A stretch of DNA of 64,000 nucleotides from Metarhizium brunneum (GCF_013426205.1 NC_089423.1:5146001-5210000); one strand, 5' to 3'; positions 1-10,677 are shown, counted from the stretch's first letter. Numbers and translations: made by a program. The notes: generated by a model not told the origin, from the sequence alone.

Positions 1-1751
1 GCCTTGGTTTGAAAGTGTGCCTGGCACATTGCAAACGCGCATGATGCCCATGCTAAACGTGTATGTTCCGCGTGTCTTGGTGAGAGTCTAGGATCGTCTT
101 CCTTCTCTCCTTCCGGAAACCATAGTGTCTGGTTTTCCATTGCCGTGGTGGTGTCCACTGCTAGAATAGGAATTGCGAAATGTTTTCCTGTTGGTGCGGG
201 GAAATATCGCTGTACAGCTTGTTCTTGTGTGGCTGTCAGCCTTGCAGGCGTTTCTTCCTCGCTTCGTTCGTCTTCGGACGCTTCTGGAGTATCTAGGATT
301 GCGTTGTCGTCATCGACGCTCATTTCCCTTACTCTATCTTCCGGTTCGTCGAAGGTGGTGAGGATTTGTGCGTCTTGCTCCTCCCTATATTGTTGTTCCC
401 TTCGATTCTTCCTTGCTTCTGCTTGTTGTCGCACCCAATCGAGAATTTCTTGGTGCGAGTCTTCGTCCAAATATTCTGGCGATTTTGGTTCATGGAGTTC
501 CTTTCGTCCCGTCATTGCAAGCGTTCTCTTTTCCATTGATTGTTCGTCCAGGTCTTCTTGTACCAGTTGTTTGGCTACTTGCAGTCCGTTTCCTATGAAG
601 TTCATAATTTTCTTCTTTGGTTTTCTTGGTTCTTTTGGAAACCATCCTCTTTCTTGTTTGCTGCTCATGTGAACGTAGCAGTTGTCGTCATAGCAGAAGG
701 TCCAGTTGAGGTTCTTATGTTCCACCTCTGATTCGGTAACTTCGATTTTCTGTTGGTTAGTAGAATTGAGTTGTTTCTTACCTCCTTCTGGTACTGGCTT
801 CCATTCTTTCCTGGGTTTCTTGCATTTATTGGCGAAATGTCCTGGTTTTCCGCAGTTGTAGCATTTCTTTTCCTTTTTGTCGTCTTTCTTGGTAGCGTCA
901 AGCTCCATTCGTCCAGGGTTAAGAGTGTGACCATAGGCAATAGGTTCGTCACGCTTTCTGCGTTGATTGGCTTGGTAACTCTTCCCTTTGGCAGGGCTCC
1001 AGGTTCCTTTACCCTGTTTCTTCTGTATGCGTCGCTGATACTGTCTGTCGTCGATTCGTACCGCCATAGCGATGTAGTCCGATAAGTTGTCTGGTCTGTT
1101 CTCCCTGTAGAGTTCATCTTTGACTTCTTCCTTAAGTCCTTTATAGAAAGCTGACATAAGAGGTTCGTCCTCCCAGTCAAGCTGAGATGCAAGTTGTCTG
1201 AAGCGAGCGGCATAATCGGATGCCGATCCCTTCTGCTTGAGCCCGTCGATGTAGTACTCAGCAGCCCTAGCTTCGTCAACTGTTCCAAAGGCCTTTTTGA
1301 TAGCTTTTTCGAATTCATCGTAACTTTCGAAAATGGTGTTGGTTTCTTCTTCGCGGTCGTCTTTTTCTTTGTTAAGGTAGTCCCTCATAATGGGTTCAAA
1401 CCATGCGAGTGCCACTCCCGTCATACACCCTCCTGCGTGCAGTACCTTGGCAGAGGATTCTTCCATTTTGGTCGGGAATTGTCGGTGGTAAGCCCTGAGT
1501 TGAGTGAGGAATCCTTGAAGCGCACCCGGGGATCCGTCGTACGGTCCTGGTGCCCTGGGTCTAAGGATTTCTCCCAAGTCCTTTTTAATTGTGGCCGCAG
1601 TCGTGGCTTGTTCCTGCCGTTCTTCTTCCATCTGTTGGACCCGTTCCCGAAGGCGTATGATCTCAGCAAGCATGTCGTGAGCAGAGATGGTGGTTGGTCC
1701 CTCTCGGGTTTCATTGGATCCAGATGCGGTGGTAGTCTCGCGTGGTGCCAT
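1..1751 (-). CDS. Gag (Gag-Pol N-terminal part) of gypsy retrotransposon, partial
   Basis: Structural polyprotein that would form the virus-like particle of the retroelement. The frame starts at the ATG at 1751 (MAPRETTTASG...) and runs 583 codons to the window edge without a stop. A heptad-like charged segment (LAEIIRLRERVQQMEEER) is followed by a capsid-like region containing LAWFEPIMRDYL, and near 820-872 by a zinc knuckle, CYNCGKPGHFANKC, that fits CX2CX4HX4C exactly. Downstream, NLNWTFCYDDNCYVHMS followed by a Trp-Phe-Pro segment resembles the post-knuckle region of fungal gypsy Gag proteins. The absence of stops over 1.75 kb argues for recent insertion. Open reading frames in other phases here (for example 665-1318) are shadows. 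Confidence 0.88.
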   Translation of the reverse strand, partial: MAPRETTTASGSNETREGPTTISAHDMLAEIIRLRERVQQMEEERQEQATTAATIKKDLGEILRPRAPGPYDGSPGALQGFLTQLRAYHRQFPTKMEESSAKVLHAGGCMTGVALAWFEPIMRDYLNKEKDDREEETNTIFESYDEFEKAIKKAFGTVDEARAAEYYIDGLKQKGSASDYAARFRQLASQLDWEDEPLMSAFYKGLKEEVKDELYRENRPDNLSDYIAMAVRIDDRQYQRRIQKKQGKGTWSPAKGKSYQANQRRKRDEPIAYGHTLNPGRMELDATKKDDKKEKKCYNCGKPGHFANKCKKPRKEWKPVPEGGKKQLNSTNQQKIEVTESEVEHKNLNWTFCYDDNCYVHMSSKQERGWFPKEPRKPKKKIMNFIGNGLQVAKQLVQEDLDEQSMEKRTLAMTGRKELHEPKSPEYLDEDSHQEILDWVRQQAEARKNRREQQYREEQDAQILTTFDEPEDRVREMSVDDDNAILDTPEASEDERSEEETPARLTATQEQAVQRYFPAPTGKHFAIPILAVDTTTAMENQTLWFPEGEKEDDPRLSPRHAEHTRLAWASCAFAMCQAHFQTK

Positions 1752-1898
1752 GTTGACAGTTATCAGGTATTGCTCAGAGTGACGCGGTAGTAGTCTGAAC
1801 AAGAGCTTTCAACGTGTAACGGCTAAGGTTCCCAAGGGATAAACTAGTCGTAGTTTATGTTGGCAGAGCCACTAGGGCAGTCAATCTGAGCAGTTGGG

Positions 1899-2250
1899 TG
1901 TTACGTTGGTAATAGGTCGTAGACCGTAACCAAGTGATCAGAGTCAAAGAGTTGTAAGCGAGGCTTATTCAATGTAATGATCTGTGTTGAAAGCTAAGGA
2001 GCTAGAGGCTATCTATGAAGCGAATTTGGGGGTCCCTATATACTACGGTTGCTAGTTATCGCGGAGGTGAGCATCCTCGATGCTCACTTCCAAACACTGG
2101 TGAGCGTTGTGCATGCTCACTTATAATAACTGAGCGTCCTTCCCATTGGTCCTGTCGTGCCGACCAATGTTCCGTGGCCCGTCATGCCTGTGCCGCCCGG
2201 CGGCTCCATGCAGCCGGCCCATCCTGCAGCCTACGTGCTGGGTCGTAACA
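1899..2250 (-). repeat. 5' LTR of the intact retrotransposon
   Basis: A 352-bp segment bounded by the perfect inverted pair TGTTACG (1899-1905) and CGTAACA (2244-2250), so on the element's strand it starts TG and ends CA as LTRs do. It lies just upstream of Gag. The same segment recurs in mutated form at 5578-5929, which confirms it as a repeat unit. A primer-binding site should lie just below 1899 on the minus strand, but I could not assign a tRNA. Confidence 0.8.
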
Positions 2251-2519
2251 TTAAGGTAATAATAACCTTTTAGATCTTAGCTTTTATCTTCTTATTACTT
2301 ATTATTATTTATATCCTAGTTTATAATACTATTAAGGTTATTACGGTAGATCTAATTATTTTAATTACTTTTTTATTACTTATTTATTATTATTAGTTCT
2401 TAAATAACTTACTTAAAGGTTCTTTTTCTTTAGAACTTTATTTATAAGCTAAGTTATAATAAAATTTTATTCTTTTTTTTAAATTTTATTAATTTTATTA
2501 GCTTAAAATCTTATTTTAC

Positions 2520-2870
2520 TTTAATTAGCCTATCTTTTAGTTAATTAATAGGTTACTCTCTTATAACTATAAGTACCTTAACACTAGGTCATATTTTAAT
2601 ACGTCTATAATATTAAGTTAAATCACTTCTAAATAACCTTAAATCTATACTTTAAGATAATTAATCTCTTAGTTAATAATTTTATTATTATAAGTAAAAA
2701 GTTTTCTTTTAATATTAATTAACTTATATAATACCTTTTTATGTTTCTACGGTAATTAATAATAATTTATAACTCTAAGTAAGATATAATTACCTATTAT
2801 GCCATTATTTATAAGTATATAAACGTAATATCTTATAACTTTAATGTCTAATACCATCTTATTACTTTAT
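2520..2870 (-). pseudogene. Relic of gypsy aspartic protease (retropepsin) region
   Basis: Conceptual minus-strand reading of this AT-rich stretch, allowing for CpA-to-TpA decay, shows a glycine-containing active-site-like segment near 2830-2850. About 90-100 codons on comes a stretch reading VLRYL then ESNLLIN, which resembles the conserved hydrophobic/W-L/N-P-x-I-x-W end of fungal gypsy proteases. Several in-frame stops are present. Its place after gag agrees with the gag-protease order. The call is by eye only. Confidence 0.5.
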
Positions 2871-3679
2871 TTATTCTAGGTTATATTAAGGGTTATTAGC
2901 GTCTTTCTTTTTATACCAGCCTATAGCCCTTTTATAGATAGTATACCTTATTTTTTAAGTTTTTTAAAATAAATTCTTTTACGATTTATTATTTTATTTC
3001 TTAGTATTATTTTATAGGTTTAGTTTTATTTTATAGGTACTTAAAGTAAAACCTATTATTAAATATTTAATATAAGTAGCTATAAATTTAGTTTTTTATT
3101 TCTTTATACTTCTTATATATTAGGTTATTATAATTTATTATATATTTCTTATTATATCTAGGGTTAAACTTCTATTTATTATACTACTTATTTAAATTTT
3201 ATTTATTATAGTATATTAATTTTATAGTTCCCTTAAGGTCTTTTTATTTAAGTATATCTAATACCTATTATATCTGTTTATATACTACTAGTATTCTATA
3301 TTATTACTTATACTATTTCTTAGCCTTATTTACTATATATTTTAAATAATTTAGTAGTAAATATACCATATAGTCTTTTATTTTATATTAAGGTGATTTA
3401 AGTAATAGCTCTTTTTTATATATTAGGATCTTTCCCTTATATATATACTAATATTATTACTTATTTTTTATATATATATATAACTAGTATATATTTAATT
3501 CATATATATTTATAAGATTTATATATACTTAGTATTTAATAGGTATATTTAAATTAGGTTTTAAGATTATTATTTAATTATTATTAATTATTTTTACTCT
3601 TTATTTTAGGAGTTCTTATTTAAAGTATAATACTTTAATTAAATATCCTTTTATCTTAATTAAAAACATATTTAATTAT

Positions 3680-5430
3680 GCCTTAGTTTAAAAATATACC
3701 TAGTATATTATAAATATATATAATACCTATATTAAACGTGTATATTTTATGTGTCTTAGTAAGAGTTTAGGATTATTTTTCTTTTCTCTTTCTAAAAACC
3801 ATAATATTTAGTTTTTTATTATTATAGTAGTATTTATTACTAGAATAAGAATTATAAAATATTTTCTTATTAATATAAGGAAATATCATTATATAGCTTA
3901 TTCTTATATAGTTATTAGCCTTATAGGTGTTTTTTTTTTACTTTATTTATTTTTAGATGCTTTTAAAGTATCTAGGATTATATTATTATTATTAATACTT
4001 ATTTCTTTTACTTTATCTTTTAGTTTATTAAAGGTAATAAGGATTTATATGTCTTACTTCTCCTTATATTATTATTCCCTTTAAATCTTCCTTACTTTTA
4101 CTTATTATTATACCTAATTAAGAATTTCTTAGTATAAGTCTTTATTTAAATATTTTAATAATTTTAGTTTATAAAGTTCCTTTTATCTTATTATTATAAG
4201 TATTCTCTTTTTTATTAATTATTTATTTAGGTCTTCTTATACTAATTATTTAGCTACTTATAGTTTATTTCTTATAAAGTTTATAATTTTCTTCTTTAGT
4301 TTTCTTAGTTCTTTTAAAAATTATCCTCTTTTTTATTTATTACTTATATAAATATAATAGTTATTATTATAATAAAAGGTCTAGTTAAGGTTCTTATATT
4401 CTACCTTTAATTTAATAACTTTAATTTTTTATTAATTAGTAAAATTAAGTTATTTTTTACCTCCTTTTAGTACTAGTTTTTATTTTTTTTTAGGTTTCTT
4501 ATATTTATTAATAAAATATCCTGGTTTTTTATAGTTATAATATTTCTTTTCCTTTTTATTATTTTTCTTAGTAATATTAAGCTTTATTTATTTAGGGTTA
4601 AGAGTATAATTATAAGTAATAAGTTTATTATACTTTTTATATTAATTAACTTAATAATTCTTTCCTTTGGTAAGGCTTTAGGTTTTTTTACCTTATTTCT
4701 TTTATATGTGTTATTAATATTATTTATTATTAATTTATACCACTATAATAATATAATTTAATAAGTTATTTAGTTTATTCTCTTTATAAAGTTCATCTTT
4801 AACTTCTTCCTTAAGTCCTTTATAAAAAGCTAATATAAGAGGTTTATCCTCTTAATTAAGCTAAGATATAAGTTATTTAAAGTAAGTAGTATAATTAAAT
4901 ACTAATCCCTTTTACTTAAGCTTATTAATATAATACTTAATAGCTTTAACTTTATTAATTATTTTAAAGGCCTTTTTAATAGCTTTTTTAAATTTATTAT
5001 AACTTTTAAAAATAATATTAGTTTCTTCTTTATAATTATCTTTTTCTTTATTAAGGTAATCCCTTATAATAAGTTTAAATTATATAAGTATTACTTTTAT
5101 TATATATCCTCTTATATAAAATACCTTAATAAAGAATTCTTTTATTTTATTTAAGAATTATTAATAATAAGCCTTAAATTAAGTAAGGAATCCTTAAAGT
5201 ATACCTAGGGATTTATTATATAATCTTAGTGCCTTAGGTCTAAGGATTTCTCTTAAGTTCTTTTTAATTATAATAGTAATTATGGCTTATTCTTATTATT
5301 CTTTTTTTATTTATTAAACTTATTCTTAAAAGTATATAATCTTAATAAGTATCTTATAAGTAAAAATAATTATTAATTCTTCTTAGGTTTTATTTAATTT
5401 AAATATAATAATAGACTTATATAGTACCAT
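3680..5430 (-). pseudogene. RIP-destroyed gag of the older retrotransposon copy
   Basis: This is the colinear counterpart of the open Gag frame at 1-1751. C-to-T changes have created many stop codons on the minus strand (CAA/CAG to TAA/TAG and TGG to TAG/TAA types), and the start codon is lost. No coding capacity remains. Confidence 0.88.
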
Positions 5431-5577
5431 ATTAATAATTATTAGGTATTACTTAAAGTAATATAGTAATAGTCTAAATAAGAGCTTTTAATGTATAATA
5501 ACTTAGGTTCCTAAGGAATAAACTAATTATAATTTATATTAGTAAAGCTATTAAGGCAATTAATCTAAGTAATTAGG

Positions 5578-5929
5578 TATTATATTAATAATAGGTTATA
5601 AACCATAATTAAGTAATTAAAGTTAAAGAGTTATAAGTAAAGCTTATTTAATATAATAATTAGTATTAAAAGCTAAAAAATTAAAGTTTATCTATAAAGC
5701 GAATTTAAGGGTCCTTATATATTATAATTATTAATTATTATAAAGATAAGTATCCTTAATACTTACTTCTAAATACTAGTAAGTATTATATATACTTACT
5801 TATAATAACTAAGTATTCTTCCTATTAGTCTTATTATACTAACTAATATTCTATGGCCTATTATGCCTATACTGCCTGGCAGCTCTATACAGCCAGCCCA
5901 ACCTGTAGCCTACGTGCTGGGTCGTAATA
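5578..5929 (-). repeat. RIP-mutated 5' LTR of the older copy
   Basis: Same length (352 bp) as the LTR at 1899-2250, at the constant offset of 3679. Most of it is heavily C-to-T/G-to-A changed, but the outermost bases near 5909-5927, including CpG and TpG sites, are unchanged. The terminal CA has become TA. Confidence 0.85.
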
Positions 5930-6036
5930 CTAGTCCCTTATAATTAACTATAAAAGGGCCTAATAAGGCTAATAATACTAAGAGTAAAGCTACCTAATAA
6001 ATTTATATTAGTAGTTTTACCTTTTCTAGAGGGGTA

Positions 6037-6640
6037 ATAATTATATCTAATTAATTTAATAATAATATATAATTTTAAAAATAATATATATATTATAATA
6101 TATTAAATTTATTAGCTTAAAAAATAATTTATAATTTTATATATTAATAAAAGCTTATAATAAATTATATAATAATAATAATAACTTATAATTATATAAG
6201 TTATATTTTAAAAAACTTAAAGTAATATAATATAATATAAATTAATAAAATTTATATTTAATTTTTATAAAACTTATTATTTTTTTTATAATTATTTTAT
6301 TTTATTTTTATTAAATTATAATAAAAAAATAAAAAAAAAGCTAGTTAATTACCAGAACTTACTAATAATATAATTAATAATTATACTTAGCTAATTTAAT
6401 AATAATATATAATTTAAAAAATAATATATATATTATAATATATTAAATTTACTAGCTTAAAAGGTAATTTATAACCTTATATATTAGTAAAAGTATATAA
6501 TAATAATAATAACTTATAATTATATAAATTATACCCTAAAAAACTTAAAGTAATTTAATATAATATAAATTAATAAAATTTTAACTTTTATAAAGCTTAT
6601 TATTTTTCTTATAATTATCTTATTTTACTTTTATACACCT
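6037..6640. repeat. Degenerate direct repeat, two units of about 260 bp (6037-6310 and 6377-6640)
   Basis: The two AT-rich stretches match closely at an offset of about 340 bp, for example TTTAATAATAATATATAATT at 6054 and 6394. The second unit keeps more C and G, so the units have been mutated unequally. Origin is unknown; they could be decayed terminal repeats of another element. Confidence 0.6.
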
Positions 6641-6683
6641 AATTTAAATAAATTACTTTATAAAGCAGCTAAATAAAAAGGCT

Positions 6684-7320
6684 ATTATTATAAAAAATAT
6701 TAATAAGAAGAGGGATATATTATTAAAGGCTAGGAATATTAAAAAGTTAAAAAACTTAATAAAATAACTAAAAAAGTAAGAAAAAAAAAAAGGGGAGAAT
6801 TAAGAAAAATATTATAAAGCTAGTTAATAAAAAGTAGGTTTATATTATAGTTTTCCCTTTTATTATAAAAGCTTATTTTATTTTTATATATTTAATTTAA
6901 ATAAATTATTTTATAAATAATATAATTATTTATAAATTTTTAATTTTATATTACTTTTTAAAATATTATAGTTTTTTATTTATTAATATTAAATTTAATT
7001 AATAATTAATAACTTAAAAAAAATTATAATTATAATTAATATTAAAAAAATAATAAGCTTAATATAAATAAATTACTTATTATAACTTTAAAAATTAAAA
7101 TTAATAAACTTAAAAAAATAATAAAAAAATTATTATTATAAAAAATATTAATAAAAAAAATATATATTATTAAAAATTAAAAATATTAAAAAAATTAAAA
7201 AACTTAATAAAATAATTAAAAAAAAATAAAAATAAAAATAAAAAAAAATTAAGAAGAATATTATAAAGTTAATTAATAAAAAGTAGCTTTATATTATAGT
7301 TTTCTCTTTTATTATAAAAG
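6684..7320. repeat. Degenerate direct repeat, two units of about 190 bp (6684-6871 and 7132-7320)
   Basis: The units share a start (ATTATTATAAAAAATATTAA) and an end (TCTTTTATTATAAAAG-like) at an offset of about 448 bp. The first unit retains GC-containing words such as GAAGAGGG and AAAGGCTAGG that are AT in the second, as expected for unequal RIP of a duplicated sequence. The surrounding 5930-7905 has no usable open frame and contains further short related words. Confidence 0.6.
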
Positions 7321-7905
7321 GATTACTTTTATAATATAATTAAAATTATAAAATTAAATTTACTCCTAGTAAAAAGCTTTTATACTAAAAAAAACTACCT
7401 ATTATCCCTTAAAAAGCTTCTTATTATTTAGAAGTAGCTTAATAATAACTTATTTAAGGGATTTATTTATAAGTTATATACTTAATATATAATACCTTTT
7501 TTCCTAGCTATAAAACCAAGTAGTAATATATATATTTATTAAAATTATTATAAATTTAACTTATTTATAATTAAAGTACTTATTATTATTAATTTATAAA
7601 ACCTTAAATACTTTTTATTATATTAAATACTATATAAAGCTAGATATTATTATTACTTTTAATAAATTATATATTACTAAGAGGTATAAGTAAAAAACTA
7701 TATTTATTATACGCTTTAGCCTTTTTAAATTATTAGTTATACCTTTTAGTTTTTATAATACCTTTATTTTATTTTAATATTATATTAATTATACTTTATA
7801 TAGCTTATTTTAATAATATTTTAGTTTATTTATAAATATATAAGAAATATTACTAATATATTTATAAGATTATAAACTACTTAATAAAAGTAAGCTTATA
7901 AAGTT

Positions 7906-9720
7906 CATGCGTCCAATTTCCCAAAGTGGACACAGCCAAGATGATTGCCATTGTGAAGTCTTTGGATTCTGCAGTCCAGCATGAAGTTGGGCTCGCCACA
8001 GTCATGCAATGGGTCTCGGTATTAATTGACCGTGGGATCCCACCGGAACATGCTGCGGTGCTTTATTCCTCCCTTCCTTTGGGCTTACTTTGCATTGTGT
8101 ATCCTCATCTCGCGTGGTGCTTGGTGTGTTATATTGGCATCAGGCCACTGCCAACGCCAAGTCGAGCACTCCGCCAGCCAATTCAAGCACTCCAACGCGT
8201 GTAAGTTTAGCCATGAGTGATTGACCTGACAAGTCAAGTTGAAGTTTGTGGGGATTCTCCCCTGAAGGGAGCGAATAGGGGCACTTTTAGTAATAAGAGC
8301 ACTTTTGATTTATATTAATAGCTATGAATCATAATGCAAGTATGTTGATAAAAGAGCAATAATTTTTTAATAATAACTTGTATTGATAAGAGATTTTTAT
8401 TAGCCCATTACGTACTTTCCCCCCCACGACATGGAGTCGCATGCTCTTTCTAATAATTCCTCTTGGTTCAATGTTGGCTGCAACCCCCTTTATCATGTGC
8501 TAAACATTCAGGGTCTGAATTGTACTCAAGCACATACCCTACGTACATGTACCTACATACACGTGTCGGGTGTCGGGGGCACATGCATTGCTCAATATGG
8601 AAAGAGGAGTACGCAATGCCCTCTTCTGAATGGCCCAGCAGCAAAACATGCCCGGGTATAAATCACTGCCGGCGCTGCTGACGGACCATGACATGATTCT
8701 GACCAACTTTGCGGCCCGGATATCGGGGCCGGGAACCACAGAGCAGTTTTTATTAATAGCATCACATCGGTAAGCGGGCCTCCACGGGGACTCGAGTTGG
8801 AACCCGAGAGGGAGGAGACAATGACCTCATGTACGTTCCACCTCTTGGTTCCGGTTAGAGCAGTTGTTTCAGCCAAAACGGGAATAAGCGCTTTCTGCCC
8901 TTGGCCCTCGGCCCCGAGCAACGAAATACTGCTAGTATGGAGTACTGCTAGTATGGAGTGCTGCTAGTGCTAGTACTAGTACTAGTACTAGTACTAGTAC
9001 ATACATACAACACTATGAACATCCACAGCCGCCAACAGGACTAGACTGCTATATATTTTCGTCGTCTAGCGCGGCAATGACTCTGTAGCATTTATCATTT
9101 ATCCTAATTGCGCTGATCCATTGTTGTCCGCGTCCGCCCACTCGGAGCCCGCCAGCATCCACCGACTAATCTCGATGTCGTCGGCCTTGTTTGTTATCCG
9201 CCCACAAAGTCCCCCTCTCTCATGATGAGGAATCACCGCAGCAATAGACGACGCAACCATCGGCGATGATCCGCTTGTTAGCCGCCCGGGTCAGGTCGCC
9301 GAGTTTCATTGAGCCCAGACAGACGTCCCCCCCCCTCCCCAGTCTCCCTGGCCGCGCCGGAAAACCGCTTGGCCGTGAACTAGGCATTTATTTCTAATCA
9401 GCATTATGGCCGATTGGTAAGCTACCCACTTGCGCCGTGCGCTACATGTCATGTCCACAGTCCCGGCGCCGAGCGCCTCGAGGTTTGCGTGGAGAAGGCC
9501 TCAATAGAGATTGGATGATTCTGCATGTCACTGGAGGAAAAGCTAAAGTAGTACGCGTACCTTGATAGTTTGGAGACGAGTATATCAATTGACTTTGTCC
9601 CACGACTCCAAAACTCTCGCCCCCAACTTCACCATCCTCACGCACACCATCAACTCAAACCAGCTCCAGCACCAGCTCCAACTCCAGCTCCAACCCCCCA
9701 AAAGTAAACCATCACCGAAA
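7906..9720. other. Intergenic region between AT-rich block and GST gene
   Basis: Composition is normal. Short open frames (for example 7926-8204 and 8592-8921) show no recognisable motif and overlap one another on both strands, so I do not call genes. A microsatellite lies at 8930-9000. The last 150 bp (CAGCTCCAGCACCAG and similar) look like the 5' leader of the downstream GST gene. Confidence 0.6.
8930..9000. repeat. GCTAGTATGGAGT-type repeats grading into (TACTAG)n microsatellite
   Basis: GCTAGTATGGAGTACT-like units occur at 8931-8970, followed by a perfect (TAGTAC)n run at about 8971-9000. Each ACTAGT hexamer is palindromic. Confidence 0.9.
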
Positions 9721-10467
9721 ATGGCCAGCCTCAAGACCATGACCCTCCACTCCCACGCGGGCGGCCCCAACCCGTGGAAGGTAGCCATCATCCTCGAGGA
9801 GCTCGGCCTCCCCTACGAGCACAAGTTTCTCGACTTCAAGCAAGTCAAAGAAGAGCCCTTCATCTCGCTGAACCCCAATGGACGGGTCCCCGTCCTCGAG
9901 GACCCCAACACCGGCATCAGTCTCTGGGAGGTACGTACTAATAAAAAAAGGGACACTTCAACATTGCCCTTCAACAACTCAGGCCCCCCGTGCTAACAAC
10001 ACACCACACAGTCTGGCGCCATAATCGACTACCTCATCGACACGTATGACACCGCCAACAAGCTCCAGTACACCAGCACGCCCGAAAAGTACCAGACCCG
10101 CGTCTGGGAGCACTTCCAAATGTCGGGCCAGGGCCCGTACTTTGGCCAGCTCATCTGGTTCACGCGGTACCACCCCGAAAAGCTCCAGTCGGCAATCGAC
10201 CGCTACGCCAAGGAGGTTCGCCGCGTGACGGGCGTCATCGACGCCCACCTGAAGAAGCAAAAGACCGAGTATCTGGTCGGCGACAAGTTGACCTACGCCG
10301 ATCTCATGTTTGTCCCGTGGGCCGTGGCGGTTTCCAGCATGGCCGGCGACCTTTTGGACCTGTCGGGCTATGACGCCTACGACGCCTGGTTTGCCAAGTT
10401 GAAGAGCCGGCCGTCGGCGGCCAAGATCATCAAGGAGAGGGAGGCGGCTCTCGCTGCCAGCCATTAA
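9721..10467 (+). CDS. Glutathione S-transferase, Ure2p-like
   Basis: Cytosolic GST expected to conjugate or reduce electrophiles with glutathione. Exons are 9721-9930 and 10012-10467 (221 aa). The 81-bp intron has GTACGT, a TGCTAAC branch site and CAG. The N-terminal thioredoxin-like domain (residues 5-85) contains GGPNPWKVAIILEELGLPYE, the cis-proline segment NGRVPVLED and the glutathione-binding WESGAI, which spans the splice junction. The alpha-helical C-terminal domain (about 95-215) includes YLVGDKLTYADLMFVPW, the conserved N-capping motif. Length and motifs fit fungal Ure2p-like GSTs, which have GST or peroxidase activity but usually lack Ure2's prion domain, as here. The gene is convergent with the PAP2 gene. 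The specific substrate is unknown. Confidence 0.9.
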
Positions 10468-10677
10468 GATGTGAGCCGGGCATGGCCTAGGGGTCCGAGA
10501 CTGGAGTTATGATGTGAATTGTTCATGATGGGAGATGACAAAGAGTCGAGTTACAGAAATTCTGAGACGGGAGCTAGAAAAAAGTGTCAACTAGGGTAAA
10601 TAACGTAAAAAAAAAAGTATCAGGCGTTTCACCAGAAATGGTAATCAAGCACCAATAGTTGCAACACCTCTCAGCTC

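Larger units (their letters stand above)
1..2250 (-). mobile_element. Ty3/gypsy-type LTR retrotransposon, intact-looking copy (partial, runs off left edge)
   Basis: On the minus strand the element reads from a 5' LTR (2250 down to 1899) through a leader of about 150 bp into one long Gag frame that is still open at base 1, so protease, RT and integrase would lie outside the window. Family assignment rests on the LTR with TGTTACG/CGTAACA ends, the CCHC zinc knuckle in Gag and the gag-first layout; a decayed protease in the neighbouring copy of the same family supports it. Base composition is normal, with no C-to-T depletion, unlike the adjacent copy at 2251-5929. Whether it is complete and mobile cannot be judged from here. 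Confidence 0.9.
2251..5929 (-). mobile_element. RIP-mutated copy of the same retrotransposon, truncated or interrupted at 2250
   Basis: Extremely AT-rich block. Positions 3680-5929 align without net length change to 1-2250 (offset 3679), with differences almost wholly C-to-T and G-to-A, chiefly at CpA/TpG and CpG, while CpT and CpC often survive. This is the classic RIP signature. The remaining 2251-3679 has no counterpart in the window but lies where the pol start should be and keeps a protease-like pattern. The copy ends where the LTR of the intact element begins, consistent with a nested insertion, though the other side lies outside the window. Confidence 0.9.
5930..7905. other. AT-rich RIP relic of unknown element, no genes
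   Basis: This is nearly pure A/T with islands such as TAAAAGGGCCTAATAAGGC. It contains the repeat pairs listed separately. The transition to ordinary composition at about 7905 (...TATAAAGTTCATGCGTCC) occurs within a few bases. No intact transposase, RT or other gene could be read on either strand. Confidence 0.75.

Noticed and set aside
665..1318. 217-codon minus-strand frame in the retroelement
   Set aside because: It is in a different phase from the Gag frame that carries the CCHC knuckle. The same bases read in the Gag phase give the recognisable protein.
2241..2260. Target-site duplication of the intact retroelement
   Set aside because: Only one end of the element is in the window, so the flanking repeat cannot be compared.
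7926..8204. 92-codon open frame at the edge of the AT-rich block
   Set aside because: No motif, overlaps another frame of similar length, and lies in sequence next to decayed repeats.
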